From Arsukibacterium ikkense (GTDB lineage Bacteria > Pseudomonadota > Gammaproteobacteria > Enterobacterales > Alteromonadaceae), in NCBI RefSeq assembly GCF_000987775.1, contig NZ_LAHO01000004.1:124001-188000 (forward strand): a stretch of DNA of 64,000 bases. Reading direction: 5' to 3'. The notes beneath the pieces were generated by a model. It worked only from the letters and a program-made list of their open reading frames with translations, was not told the DNA's origin and searched no databases. The translations under genes and the position numbers were made by a program. Positions 27,352 through 36,894 of this stretch are shown here, one piece after another (position 1 is the first letter of the stretch; every line of letters starts with the position of its first letter).

Positions 27352-27378
27352 AAAAAACCTGCTGCGGCAGGTTTTTTT
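27352..27378. terminator. Rho-independent terminator between rpoH and yibQ
   Basis: A stem of AACCTGC / GCAGGTT with loop TGCG is flanked by A6 on the left and T7 on the right, so it can stop both convergent transcripts. Confidence 0.9.
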
Positions 27379-27396
27379 GTGCTCCGGAGTTAGGGA

Positions 27397-28170
27397 TTAT
27401 TGCGGTGCAGAAATTGCAGGTGCGGTAAAACCTGCGGCAACCACATGATGCTCTTGTGGTAACAAAGCAGAGATACTAACCAGTTCTACTCCATGCCGGG
27501 TAAGCAGTGGCAGGTTCTTTTTCAGGAACTCGTATGTTTGCGGATAAGGGTGACCAATGGCGATAGCCACCTGATGCCGTTTGGCAATCTGCAGTAATTG
27601 TTGAAACTGGCGCTGCATGGCCGCTTCTGACAAATCATTATCTAAAAATACATGGCGACTTAAACTGGCGACCCCATATTGCCGCGCATATAAACGGGCT
27701 TTGCTTTGCGGAGTAGTCAGGCTGTCAACAAAAAACAGCTGGCGTTGGCGCAGGTACTCCATGGTCCAGGCCATCGGTTTATCCAGCTCGGTATACAGGC
27801 TGCCCATATGATTATTGACCCCGATAGCATACGGAATATCTGCCAACGCCTGTTGCAAGGCATCCCGCACTTGTTGCCGGTTCATATTGCGGGTTAAGGC
27901 GCCAGGTCCCAGGCTTTTACTGTGATTAGCCTCCATCGGCATATGCAGCATCACATCTTTTTGCTGAGAAAACGCCAGCTGCGCAGATTTTTGTCCATAA
28001 GGTGTATAGGGTAGTACTGATAGGGTAAGAGAGTACGGCAAGGCAACCATCTGCAAATCAGTTTTCTGATAGCCGATGTCATCAATGATAATGGCAATGC
28101 GCGGCTTTGCTGCCAGCGCTTCAGCGCTTAGCAAGGCAGACAGCACCAGCCCAAATAGTGTTATACGCAC
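27397..28170 (-). CDS. yibQ: Divergent polysaccharide deacetylase family protein YibQ
   Basis: A 257-residue exported protein with a signal peptide (LVLSALLSAEALA) and the divergent polysaccharide deacetylase fold: IAIIIDDIGYQ, VMLHMPMEA, GVNNHMGSLY and IGHPYPQTYEFL. It starts at GTG 28170. It is the last gene of gpmI-envC-yibQ, an order shared with E. coli, and probably acts in peptidoglycan remodelling with EnvC; its substrate has not been shown. Confidence 0.92.
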   Translation of the reverse strand: MRITLFGLVLSALLSAEALAAKPRIAIIIDDIGYQKTDLQMVALPYSLTLSVLPYTPYGQKSAQLAFSQQKDVMLHMPMEANHSKSLGPGALTRNMNRQQVRDALQQALADIPYAIGVNNHMGSLYTELDKPMAWTMEYLRQRQLFFVDSLTTPQSKARLYARQYGVASLSRHVFLDNDLSEAAMQRQFQQLLQIAKRHQVAIAIGHPYPQTYEFLKKNLPLLTRHGVELVSISALLPQEHHVVAAGFTAPAISAPQ

Positions 28171-28278
28171 GCGGTTATTATTCCTGTTTAGCCGTTTTTT
28201 CTGCCGCTAATAAGCAAGGCAAATTGTCCTGTTATTCTGGTTATATTGGCGTATGCGAACGGCGGGGGCAAGATATTT

Positions 28279-29442
28279 TTAGCCGCGGTTTGCGCTAAGC
28301 CAGGGCAGCGGGTTAACCGCATCGCCTTTCTCCCGGATCTCAAAATACAAGCCAGCACTTGCCTGGCCACCACTCATACCCACCAGGGCGATGGTCTCTC
28401 CGGCAATAATTTGCTCGCCCGGTTGCTTCAAAATGTTCTGATTATGGCCATACAGGCTCATAAAGCCTTCACCATGATCTAATACGATTACCCAGCCATA
28501 GCCTTTTAACCAGTCGGCATAGATCACTCTGCCATCGGCAATGGCCTGCACCGGATTACCTTCCCGCCCCTGGATCAAAATGCCGCGGGAACGCATACCA
28601 CCTTGCCTGCTTTCGCCAAAACCATGCAATAAAGTACCATTTAGCGGCCAGCGCAATTTACCTTTATTTGCCGTCAGTCCCAGCAATTCGCGGCTGCGCT
28701 CTGCCAATGCCCGCAATTGGTCTATGGTGTTTTGTAAACTACTTTCGTTCTGGCGTAAGTAGCTTAATTGGTTGCCTTGCTCTTTCAGCAGCCCTTGCAA
28801 CTGATTCACTGCTTGTTGCTGCTCTGTTTTCACTGCCAGCAGCTGTTGCTGTTGTTGTTGCTGCGCCAGCAGGGTGCTTTGTAATTGCTGCTGCTGCTCT
28901 GTCAGCTGCCGTTCAACCTGCTCCAGCTCTAAAACCGTTTTATTAATCTCTGCCAGTTGTTTTACCCTGGCCCGGTTGAAATACTGATAGTAGGTGAGGG
29001 CACGTTCCAGTTTGCCAACATCCTGCTGGTTTAGCAGCAACCGGGTATAGTCATGCTGACCCAGACTATAAGCACTTTTTAATTGCGCGGCTAACATGTC
29101 TTGCTGGCGCGCAAGCTCAGCATGCAGTTGCTGTTGCCGGACATTTAATGCTTCGCCCCGCTGTTCAATACTGGCCAGTTGTTGTTCGGTTTCACGTAAT
29201 TGCCCGGATGCCCTGGCCAGTGCACGGTCTGACTGCTGCAGCTGTTGCTCCGCTTTAGTCAGCTGTTGCTGTTGTCGTTTTAACTGCCGTTCGGTGGCTT
29301 TTATCTGTTGTTGTACCTGCTCCAGCTCTTGTTGCTGTTTGTTTTGCTGGCGAGCCGTTGCCGGCATGGCACATAACATACAGCACAACAGCAACAACCG
29401 TAGAGGAAGTTGATAAGTGGTATTGAGTAAGCAACGTTTCAT
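28279..29442 (-). CDS. envC: Murein hydrolase activator EnvC
   Basis: Periplasmic activator of septal amidases (AmiA/AmiB), recruited by FtsEX. It has 387 residues: a signal peptide (LLLLCCMLCAMPATA), a long Gln/Glu-rich coiled coil from about residue 32 to 250, and a C-terminal LytM domain. The LytM domain lacks the usual zinc ligands: GILIQG replaces the HxxxD motif and LYFEIR the HxH motif, as expected for EnvC, which activates rather than cleaves. It follows gpmI by 10 bp. Its partners FtsE and FtsX are encoded at 24.7-26.3 kb. Confidence 0.95.
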   Translation of the reverse strand: MKRCLLNTTYQLPLRLLLLCCMLCAMPATARQQNKQQQELEQVQQQIKATERQLKRQQQQLTKAEQQLQQSDRALARASGQLRETEQQLASIEQRGEALNVRQQQLHAELARQQDMLAAQLKSAYSLGQHDYTRLLLNQQDVGKLERALTYYQYFNRARVKQLAEINKTVLELEQVERQLTEQQQQLQSTLLAQQQQQQQLLAVKTEQQQAVNQLQGLLKEQGNQLSYLRQNESSLQNTIDQLRALAERSRELLGLTANKGKLRWPLNGTLLHGFGESRQGGMRSRGILIQGREGNPVQAIADGRVIYADWLKGYGWVIVLDHGEGFMSLYGHNQNILKQPGEQIIAGETIALVGMSGGQASAGLYFEIREKGDAVNPLPWLSANRG

Positions 29443-29452
29443 CAGGGCCCGG

Positions 29453-31003
29453 TTAATCTTGTTGCAGCTGCATCAGGACTTTACCGGTCATTTCTGGCGG
29501 TTTTGGCAGGCCTAGCAGCTGTAGCATAGTGGGCGCGATATCACTTAAAATACCGCCAGCAATCGCGGTGGCGGGCCGGCCAACGTAAATCAGTGGCACC
29601 GGGCCACTGGTGTGAGCGGTATGCGCCTGACCTGAACTGACATCCTGCATCATTTCAACGTTACCGTGATCGGCAGTTATCAAGCACTCGCCACCTACCT
29701 GCTGCAAAGCAGCAACAACGCGGCCAACACAGTGATCGACTGCTTCTACAGCTTGAACAGCAGCTGCCATAATGCCGGTATGGCCAACCATATCGCCATT
29801 GGGATAGTTGCAAATTATCACATCATAGTCACCGCTATGAATGGCAGCGACCAGTTTGTCCGTCAGTTCGGCAGAACTCATTTCCGGTTGTAAATCGTAG
29901 GTGGCAACAGCTGGTGAAGGCACTAAAATCCGACTTTCGCCAGCAAACTCGGTTTCACGGCCACCACTAAAGAAGAACGTGACATGGGCATACTTTTCTG
30001 TTTCTGAAATGCGCAACTGGGTTTTATTGTGCTTCGCCAGCCATTCACCCAGCACATTATTCAGAGCCTGGGGCGGGTAAGCACAGGGGGCATTAATATC
30101 TGCTGCATATTCAGTCAGCATCACAAAACTGCTGAGTTTTGGCTGGTGTTGCCGGCTAAAACCATCAAAATCCGGGTCGACAAAGGCGCGGCTGAATTGG
30201 CGGGCCCGGTCGGCCCGAAAGTTCATAAATATTAAGGCGTCGCCATCGTGCATCTGCACCGGCTGGCCGTTACTGCCGACAATTGCAGTGGCCTGCACAA
30301 ATTCATCATTCTCGTCACGCTGATAAGCATTATGCAATGCCGTTAGCGCATCAGCGGCGTTGTATTTCGCCTTACCCTGAACCAGTAAGTCGTACGCTTG
30401 CTGTACTCTGTCCCAGCGTTTGTCACGATCCATGGCAAAGTAGCGGCCTATTACTGAGGCAATCTGGCCGGAGCCGGTCCTGGCAAAGTGTTGCTGAATT
30501 TTGGTTAGCGATGTTTCTGCGCTCCGTGGTGGCGTATCGCGGCCATCTAAAAATGCATGCAGATAAATCGGGCTGGCGCCTTGTTGCTCGGCCAGTTTAA
30601 TCATCGCCAGGATATGGTCTTCATGGCTATGCACGCCGCCATCGGACAATAAGCCCATAATATGTACAGCTTTGCCCAGACTGTTGGCTTTTGCTACGGC
30701 GCTGACTAAGGTTGGATTCTGGAAAAAGTCGCCATCGGCAATCGCTTTGGTTATCCGGGTGAAATCCTGATACACCACACGGCCTGACCCGAGGTTAACA
30801 TGGCCAACTTCGGAGTTCCCCATCTGACCATCAGGCAGGCCAACATCAAGACCTGAACCTGAGATTAAACTGTGTGGGTACTCCTGCCACAGCTTATCCA
30901 TAACGGGGGTATTGGCCTGAGCTATAGCGTTGTTGTCAGTTTGTTCGCGATATCCCCAGCCATCAAGAATTAATAACACTAGGGGCTTTTTGGGATGACT
31001 CAT
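29453..31003 (-). CDS. gpmI: 2,3-bisphosphoglycerate-independent phosphoglycerate mutase
   Basis: Manganese enzyme of glycolysis that interconverts 3- and 2-phosphoglycerate. It has 516 residues, the standard length. The N-terminal metal motif is [12 protein letters not shown], and the catalytic serine is in [14 protein letters not shown]. Further metal ligands are in [27 protein letters not shown] and TADHGNVE. It is the first gene of gpmI-envC-yibQ and divergent from yibN (163 bp between starts). Confidence 0.97.
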   Translation of the reverse strand: MSHPKKPLVLLILDGWGYREQTDNNAIAQANTPVMDKLWQEYPHSLISGSGLDVGLPDGQMGNSEVGHVNLGSGRVVYQDFTRITKAIADGDFFQNPTLVSAVAKANSLGKAVHIMGLLSDGGVHSHEDHILAMIKLAEQQGASPIYLHAFLDGRDTPPRSAETSLTKIQQHFARTGSGQIASVIGRYFAMDRDKRWDRVQQAYDLLVQGKAKYNAADALTALHNAYQRDENDEFVQATAIVGSNGQPVQMHDGDALIFMNFRADRARQFSRAFVDPDFDGFSRQHQPKLSSFVMLTEYAADINAPCAYPPQALNNVLGEWLAKHNKTQLRISETEKYAHVTFFFSGGRETEFAGESRILVPSPAVATYDLQPEMSSAELTDKLVAAIHSGDYDVIICNYPNGDMVGHTGIMAAAVQAVEAVDHCVGRVVAALQQVGGECLITADHGNVEMMQDVSSGQAHTAHTSGPVPLIYVGRPATAIAGGILSDIAPTMLQLLGLPKPPEMTGKVLMQLQQD

Positions 31004-31166
31004 ACTGACTCCGGTTTTGATTTAACAGAACATTTAAGCAAGAGGAGTATCTTACCGCTTTTTCTAACTTTCTCCAGTCCGGATTGGCCGTTTTAGGGCT
31101 GCTTTCTTAGAACAAAATCGTTATACTCAGGCCACTTTAATTGGTTCAGAGTAAGAATTGATCGCT

Positions 31167-31601
31167 ATGGCGCAGTATATTGAGTTTGTCACAAATCACC
31201 CTTTGCTGAGTTTGGCCTGGGTTATTATTGTTTTTCTGATTATCGGCGGATGGTTAAAAGCCCGTTTTTCAGCCATTAAACAGATATCACCAACCGAATT
31301 AACCATGCTGGTAAATCGTCAGGACGGTGTGGTGCTGGATATTCGCAGTGAAGACGATTTTAAGAAGGGCCATATTGCCGGTGCTCGTCAATTATCAGCC
31401 AGCCAAATTACTGAGCAAAAATTGGCGGGGCTTGAAAAGCAAAAAGATGCTCCCATTATTGTGGTATGCCAGGCGGGAGTCAGCGCACAGAAAAGTGCAG
31501 CCGCGTTGACAAAGCAAGGATTTACCAAGGTCGCCGTATTACAGGGTGGAATGGGAGCCTGGACCAGTGCCAGCTTGCCGGTAGTTAAGATAAAGAGGTA
31601 A
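31167..31601 (+). CDS. yibN: Membrane-anchored rhodanese-like protein YibN
   Basis: A 144-residue protein with one N-terminal membrane helix (SLAWVIIVFLIIGGWL) and a rhodanese domain: VVLDIRSEDDFKKGHIAGA and the active-site loop VVCQAGVSAQKSA with a conserved cysteine. The start at 31167 (ATG) is preferred over a TTG at 31158. It heads yibN-grxC-secB-gpsA, an order kept in E. coli. It is probably involved in sulfur transfer or redox work at the inner membrane. Confidence 0.92.
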   Translation: MAQYIEFVTNHPLLSLAWVIIVFLIIGGWLKARFSAIKQISPTELTMLVNRQDGVVLDIRSEDDFKKGHIAGARQLSASQITEQKLAGLEKQKDAPIIVVCQAGVSAQKSAAALTKQGFTKVAVLQGGMGAWTSASLPVVKIKR

Positions 31602-31603
31602 AC

Positions 31604-31861
31604 ATGGCAGAAGTAGTCATTTACACCAAGGCCTATTGTCCTTATTGTGTTCGCGCTAAGTCGTTACTGGATCAAGAACAGGTGGCTTATCAGGAAGTGA
31701 AAATTGATGAGCAGCCAGAGCGCCGGGCTGAAATGATTGAAAAAGCCAACGGCCGTTCAACCGTACCGCAAATTTTTATCGGTACGACCCACATTGGTGG
31801 ATGCGATGATATGTTCGCGCTGTATTCAGCCGGCAAACTCGATTCACTGTTAACTGCATAA
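31604..31861 (+). CDS. grxC: Glutaredoxin 3
   Basis: An 85-residue dithiol glutaredoxin that reduces disulfides and mixed disulfides with glutathione. The active site CPYC is at residues 12-15; the glutathione-binding TVP motif (RSTVPQIFI) and GGCDDM follow. It starts 2 bp after yibN and is followed after 19 bp by secB. Confidence 0.97.
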   Translation: MAEVVIYTKAYCPYCVRAKSLLDQEQVAYQEVKIDEQPERRAEMIEKANGRSTVPQIFIGTTHIGGCDDMFALYSAGKLDSLLTA

Positions 31862-31880
31862 CTTAAATTAGGAATTATTC

Positions 31881-32375
31881 ATGGCCGAACAACAGGCAAA
31901 CGGTGTTGCAAACGAGCAACAAGCACAGGGCTTACAATTTGCTATTCAGCGCATTTTTGTCAAAGACATTTCTTTTGAAGCGCCAAACGCCCCGGCAATT
32001 TTTCGCAAAGAATGGAAGCCGGAAGTTAAACTGGATTTAGATACTCGCAGCGAAAAAGTAGAAGACGGGGTTTATCAGGTCACGTTGTCTCTTACCGTCA
32101 CTACTATGGTTGGTGAAGAAACCGCATTTTTGTGTGAAGTACAGCAGGCCGGTATTTTCTCAATTGGTGAGCTGGAAGAAACCCAGCTGGCGCACATGTT
32201 AGCGGCGTTTTGCCCGAATATTTTGTTCCCGTATGCCCGTGAAGCAGTATCAAGCCTGGTTAACCGTGGTACTTTCCCGCAGCTGAATCTGGCGCCCGTG
32301 AATTTCGATGCCTTATTTGCCCAGTACTTGCAAAAACGTCAGGCCGAAGGCCAGGCCGTAAAAGCTGACGCTTAA
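31881..32375 (+). CDS. secB: Protein-export chaperone SecB
   Basis: Tetrameric cytoplasmic chaperone that keeps precursor proteins unfolded and hands them to SecA. It has 164 residues. Conserved stretches are [39 protein letters not shown] and [30 protein letters not shown] lies ahead of the ATG. It is followed by gpsA after 4 bp, as in many gammaproteobacteria. Confidence 0.97.
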   Translation: MAEQQANGVANEQQAQGLQFAIQRIFVKDISFEAPNAPAIFRKEWKPEVKLDLDTRSEKVEDGVYQVTLSLTVTTMVGEETAFLCEVQQAGIFSIGELEETQLAHMLAAFCPNILFPYAREAVSSLVNRGTFPQLNLAPVNFDALFAQYLQKRQAEGQAVKADA

Positions 32376-32379
32376 TTCA

Positions 32380-33387
32380 ATGGATAGCGCCGCAATTGCC
32401 GTGTTAGGGGCGGGGTCTTATGGCACCGCCCTTGCTATTTGTCTTGCCCGCAATGGCAACGCTATTAATTTATGGGGTCGTAACAACCAAGACATTGAAC
32501 AGATGCAGCAACAGCGCTGCAATCAAAAGTATCTGCCTGATATCCGCTTACCAGAAAGCCTGAGCGTGAGTGCGGATTTAGCTGCTGTGGTGCAAAGTAG
32601 CCGCGATATACTGCTGGTGGTGCCCAGTCATGCATTCGCAGATACCTTAAAACAAATTAAACCTCTGCTAAATTCCAATGCCAGAGTAGCCTGGGCCACC
32701 AAAGGCCTGGAGCCGGAAAGCGGTCGCTTATTACAAGACGTCGCCCGCGATATTTTGGGCGAAGACGTTGCGCTGGCGGTGTTGTCGGGCCCCACCTTTG
32801 CTAAAGAGATGGCAGCGGGTATGCCTACAGCAATAACCCTGTCGTCGGTAGATCAGGACTTTATTAAGCAACTGTCTGATTTGCTGCACTGTGCGAAAAG
32901 TTTTCGGGTTTATACCAACCCCGACTTTATCGGCGTACAGTTGGGCGGCGCCGTAAAAAATGTGATTGCCATTGGCGCCGGCATGGCAGACGGTATTGGC
33001 TTTGGTGCCAACGCCAGAACGGCATTGATTACCCGGGGCCTGGCTGAGATGAGCCGGCTAGGTTGTGCGCTCGGTGCCCAGAAAGATACCTTTATGGGCA
33101 TGGCTGGCTTAGGTGATTTAGTGCTTACCTGCACTGATAATCAGTCCAGAAACCGTCGTTTCGGGTTGTTTTTGGGGCAGGGTAAGTCTGTAGACGAGGC
33201 AATGGCAAGCATTGGCCAGGTAGTAGAGGGTTATCGCAACGCCAAAGAAGTATTTAACCTGGCTCAGCGTGTTGGTATTGAAATGCCTATCTGCGAGCAA
33301 ATATACCAGGTGCTGTACCAGCATAAAGACGTTAAGCTGGCTGCAGTTGATCTACTCGGTCGGGAAAAACGCGATGAAGTTAGTTAG
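32380..33387 (+). CDS. gpsA: Glycerol-3-phosphate dehydrogenase [NAD(P)+]
   Basis: Reduces dihydroxyacetone phosphate to sn-glycerol 3-phosphate for phospholipid synthesis. It has 335 residues. The dinucleotide fold opens with [19 protein letters not shown], the catalytic lysine lies in [19 protein letters not shown], and the substrate segment is [20 protein letters not shown]. It ends the yibN-grxC-secB-gpsA operon. Its 3' end overlaps the convergent GGDEF-EAL gene by 8 bp. Confidence 0.97.
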   Translation: MDSAAIAVLGAGSYGTALAICLARNGNAINLWGRNNQDIEQMQQQRCNQKYLPDIRLPESLSVSADLAAVVQSSRDILLVVPSHAFADTLKQIKPLLNSNARVAWATKGLEPESGRLLQDVARDILGEDVALAVLSGPTFAKEMAAGMPTAITLSSVDQDFIKQLSDLLHCAKSFRVYTNPDFIGVQLGGAVKNVIAIGAGMADGIGFGANARTALITRGLAEMSRLGCALGAQKDTFMGMAGLGDLVLTCTDNQSRNRRFGLFLGQGKSVDEAMASIGQVVEGYRNAKEVFNLAQRVGIEMPICEQIYQVLYQHKDVKLAAVDLLGREKRDEVS

Positions 33388-35245
33388 CCGCTTTTTTCAA
33401 TAATTTACTTTCTCTTGCCAGCAGTGCCGGTATTTCACTGGCTGGCAGCGCCTTGCTGAAAAGATTGCCCTGTAATTTATCACAACCCATTACATGTAAC
33501 AGGTAAGCCTGCATTTCGCTATCGATACCACTGGCAGTAACTTCCAGCTGTAAGTATCCGGCCAATCGAATCAAGCTGGCGGTGATGTTGCGTTGTTGCT
33601 CTTTCTGCTCCATCTGATTAATTAAACTGCGGGCAATTTTTACCGCATCCAATGGTAACTCACGTAACGCTGTTAATGATGAAATGCCATCGCCAAAATT
33701 ATCCATTAACAGCGCAAAACCAAGCTCACGTAACTTACTAAGCTTAGTGGATAGTTCTGCTGTGCTTTGCTGAAAAATGCGCTGATCCAGTTCCAGGGTA
33801 AAATGGCTGGCTTGTTGCTTATGTTGCTCCAGGCAGTTGCTGAGGTAATCGATAAAATCAGCTTGCTGAAAATGTTGCTCTGAAATATTCAATGCTAGCC
33901 GGCCGCGCAGTTGGTCGGTTTTTAACCAGTGCTGTACCTGCTGGCAGCACTGGCGAAATACTTTACGATCTAACGCCACTATCATACTGCTTTGTTCTGC
34001 CAGCGCCAGAAAGCTGTGTGGCAACATGATTCCCCGTTTTGGATTATGCCAGCGCAGTAGGGCTTCATAACCCACAACCCTGTTACTACTGATGCTCAGC
34101 TGGGGTTGGAAATAAACAATAAAGTCATCTTGTTCCAGACTGTTACTCAGTTCAGCTTGGAGTGTTAAGTACTCGGTGGCCTGTTGTTGCGATTTGCTGT
34201 CAGCAAAGCAGAAGTTATTCGCGCTCACTTTCGCTGCTGTTTGCACTGCCCGTTCAGCGCTATGCATAATGGTTTGCGGGTCTGCTCCATCCAAAGGAAA
34301 ATGACTGACGCCAATACTGGCATACACCTGGCCAGAGTCGCCGGAGATATTAAGCTGACTGAGCAGCAGAAAAACCTGATGAGCAAGCTGGTTCAGGCTC
34401 AGTGCTGGCGGAGGGTGACACAAATGGGGTGCTACCAAAATAGCAAAGCTGTCTGAGCTGTAGCGTGCAATGGTAAATTGCGGCGCAATTGCCTGACGCA
34501 GGGCCCTGGCAGTATCGGCTATTCGCTCGGCACTATTTTGCTGTACAGCAGGCGATCCGTGCTGGAGTAATGAGGTGATTTTAATCAGAAGCAGGGCTGT
34601 CGTCGGAAACAGCGGTGTGCAACAGGCAATGTTATTTGCCAGTTGCTCGACCAGCATCACCCGGTTAGGTAAGTTGGTTAAGGGGTCATGAGTAAGGTTA
34701 TTCAGCTGTTGTTGATCTGCTCTTTTACGTTCGGTAATATCCTGAGCTACCAACAAATAGCGTGCGGCCGGCCAGGCATTATTCTCGCTTTGGGTAATGG
34801 TTAAGCTAACGGCCAGTAAGTCTTGTTTGAACTGCCACCACACTTCACCCTGCCAGCTTTGCTGTTGTTGCAACACGCGCTGAATATCCGGCCAGGCCGC
34901 TTGCCTGGCTGTGGCATCAAAGTACATATTGTGACAAAGATTATGTTGCTGCGTGAGTTGCAATAGCGGGCTACTGGCCAGTAACAGCTGGCAATCGTCG
35001 TCTAACACGGCGACCAGCGCATTGGTATCCGTCAGCAGTTGGCGTAAGGCGGTTTTTTGCTGTCGCTGGTTATTCATTTGCTGCTGTAAGCGCCACCAGC
35101 CAATAACACCTGCAATAATAACACCCGTAGAAAATGCCACTAGCAGTGCAGAAAAAGGATTAGCAGACAGCCCATTAGTGACAGCTGCCTGAGCCGTAAA
35201 GGCCAGCAATAGGGCGAAAAAACACAGCCAACCTATAAGTGGCAT
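33380..35245 (-). CDS. PAS-GGDEF-EAL protein with both catalytic domains degenerate
   Basis: A 621-residue membrane protein. Two hydrophobic segments at the N-terminus are followed by a PAS-like region ending in [13 protein letters not shown]. In the GGDEF domain the signature is replaced by SSDSF ([13 protein letters not shown]). The EAL domain keeps YEALLRW and LALNIS but has MDNFGDG for DDFGTG, KIARS for KIDRS and ASGID for AEGVE. Loss of the second Asp and of the EGVE glutamate predicts no c-di-GMP synthesis or hydrolysis. A receptor or adaptor role is likely. The ATG at 35245 has AAGGA upstream; a GTG at 35302 is an alternative. Confidence 0.9.
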   Translation of the reverse strand: MPLIGWLCFFALLLAFTAQAAVTNGLSANPFSALLVAFSTGVIIAGVIGWWRLQQQMNNQRQQKTALRQLLTDTNALVAVLDDDCQLLLASSPLLQLTQQHNLCHNMYFDATARQAAWPDIQRVLQQQQSWQGEVWWQFKQDLLAVSLTITQSENNAWPAARYLLVAQDITERKRADQQQLNNLTHDPLTNLPNRVMLVEQLANNIACCTPLFPTTALLLIKITSLLQHGSPAVQQNSAERIADTARALRQAIAPQFTIARYSSDSFAILVAPHLCHPPPALSLNQLAHQVFLLLSQLNISGDSGQVYASIGVSHFPLDGADPQTIMHSAERAVQTAAKVSANNFCFADSKSQQQATEYLTLQAELSNSLEQDDFIVYFQPQLSISSNRVVGYEALLRWHNPKRGIMLPHSFLALAEQSSMIVALDRKVFRQCCQQVQHWLKTDQLRGRLALNISEQHFQQADFIDYLSNCLEQHKQQASHFTLELDQRIFQQSTAELSTKLSKLRELGFALLMDNFGDGISSLTALRELPLDAVKIARSLINQMEQKEQQRNITASLIRLAGYLQLEVTASGIDSEMQAYLLHVMGCDKLQGNLFSKALPASEIPALLARESKLLKKAAN

Positions 35246-35413
35246 ACCAGAAACGTCCTTGTAATATACATAATACCGCCTAAATATAGCTGGCCTTGCC
35301 ACCTTTAAGCAAATTAAATGCTGATAATTTCACCAGCGCAGGGTAATTAACATCTTTCGCTCGGCGGGTACAAGGTGTAAATTAAGCCCTTTTGCTGAGC
35401 TGGCGTGTCCCTT

Positions 35414-35878
35414 ATGTTTCATATTGCATTATTTGAACCGAAAATAGCGCCTAATACCGGCAATATTATTCGTCTTGCGGCAAATACTGGCTGCAAGCTA
35501 CATATTATTGAACCGATGGGGTTTGATTTTGAAGAAAAGAAGCTGCGCCGTGCCGGGCTGGATTATCACGATTTAGCCAATGTAAGCCGATACCCTGACT
35601 ATGCTGCTTTTAGCGCCGCGATGGCAGGTAAGCGCATCCTTGCCCTAACCACTAAAGGCAGTAAACCGTATCAACAGCAGCGGTTTCAAGCAGATGATAT
35701 CTTATTGTTCGGTTCAGAAACTGCTGGTTTACCCGAGACAGTTCGCGACAGTCTTGCACCTGAGTTGCGGTTGCGGCTGCCGATGCAACCCGGGGCGCGC
35801 AGCCTGAACCTGGCAAACACTGTGGCAATTGTGTGTTACGAAGCCTGGCGGCAACATGATTTTGCCGGTGGCGTTTAA
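35414..35878 (+). CDS. trmL: tRNA (cytidine(34)-2'-O)-methyltransferase
   Basis: SPOUT-class enzyme that 2'-O-methylates the wobble base of tRNA-Leu. It has 154 residues, as in E. coli TrmL (YibK). N-terminal [20 protein letters not shown], the knot motifs [14 protein letters not shown] and [18 protein letters not shown] are diagnostic. The ATG at 35414 is used; a GTG three codons earlier is also open. It is a single-gene unit, convergent with pldB. Confidence 0.96.
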   Translation: MFHIALFEPKIAPNTGNIIRLAANTGCKLHIIEPMGFDFEEKKLRRAGLDYHDLANVSRYPDYAAFSAAMAGKRILALTTKGSKPYQQQRFQADDILLFGSETAGLPETVRDSLAPELRLRLPMQPGARSLNLANTVAIVCYEAWRQHDFAGGV

Positions 35879-35898
35879 CCTGGATAAAGCAATACAGG

Positions 35899-36894
35899 TT
35901 ATGAAGTAAGGCCTGCCAAAAACGTATTGACCGCCGTTACAGCCTGCTGGCGGATGGCATCCTGCTCCAGCCAGATTTCATGGTGTGCGCCAGCCACAGT
36001 GGTCTGCTGTTTATATAAGGTAGCAGGCAGGTGGCTAAACCAGCTGTTTTGCGCGCTGTTGCTGACAATCAGATCATCTGCGGCCTGCAGCAGTAATACC
36101 GGTATATTAAATGCAGCTGCTTGTTGTTGGATCAATGCCATTGTTATGATGGCCTGAGTTAACCAGCCCCAGCTGACGCCACCAAGCTGAGCTGCAGGGT
36201 AGCGCTGGTACAGCTGCCCAATCCACTGATAGCGTGCATGGCTATGGGTGATTCTATTGTCAGCAAAGGGCTTTTCCAGATAGTGGCTTTGTCCGGGGAA
36301 ATACTGCTTGGCGCTTCGTTTCAGCTTGGTTCTGAGCCAACCATAGCCAGCTACCAGTTGGCTGGTAAAACGTGAAGGTATTTTGCCAGTGCGGATGCCA
36401 AACATGGGTGAGCAAAATATTGCCGCTGCAAAAGGATGCGGATACTGCTGTAAATAGCGACAGCTTATAGCAGCGCCCATTGAGTGCGCCAGTAGCAGGT
36501 GTTGCTGATGGCCAAAAGGCTCGACTATCTGAGTAACAAATTGTTTGAAATCCGTGACGTAATCCTGAAAGTCTGCGACATAACCCAGATGTGGATCAGT
36601 GTGTAAGCGTGCTGACAACCCCTGGCCGCGATGGTCGAGAATAAAAACGCTGTAGCCAGCAGCGATAAACTCCTGCATCAACTCAATGTACTTTACCGCC
36701 ATCTCCATGCGGCCCGTGCTGATAACGACCGCCTGCGCCTTGTTGCCGGTCAGGTAATAACTATAGCTGAGACGGGTTTGGTCGCTGCTATACAAATGAC
36801 CATGTTCAAAGCTTAGCCATAACGGCAGCAGCTGCTGTTGCCAGCGGGCATTAAGAGACGCTTCGGCCATATTGGCCACTAAGGGGGGCATCAT
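35899..36894 (-). CDS. pldB: Alpha/beta-hydrolase, lysophospholipase L2-like
   Basis: A 331-residue alpha/beta-hydrolase of the PldB/monoacylglycerol lipase type (Hydrolase_4). The nucleophile elbow is LLAHSMGAAIS (GxSxG variant AHSMG), the lid-side motif is LDHRGQGLSAR, the acid is in LLLQAADDLIVS and the histidine in VAGAHHEIWLE. It probably hydrolyses lysophospholipids or monoacylglycerols. The ATG at 36894 overlaps the cpxA stop by 4 bp (ATGA), so translation is coupled to the Cpx operon. No signal peptide is evident. Confidence 0.85.
   Translation of the reverse strand: MMPPLVANMAEASLNARWQQQLLPLWLSFEHGHLYSSDQTRLSYSYYLTGNKAQAVVISTGRMEMAVKYIELMQEFIAAGYSVFILDHRGQGLSARLHTDPHLGYVADFQDYVTDFKQFVTQIVEPFGHQQHLLLAHSMGAAISCRYLQQYPHPFAAAIFCSPMFGIRTGKIPSRFTSQLVAGYGWLRTKLKRSAKQYFPGQSHYLEKPFADNRITHSHARYQWIGQLYQRYPAAQLGGVSWGWLTQAIITMALIQQQAAAFNIPVLLLQAADDLIVSNSAQNSWFSHLPATLYKQQTTVAGAHHEIWLEQDAIRQQAVTAVNTFLAGLTS

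Noticed and set aside
28279..29442. EnvC LytM domain as an active M23 peptidase
   Set aside because: The zinc ligand motifs are absent (GILIQG and LYFEIR in their places), as expected for an activator.
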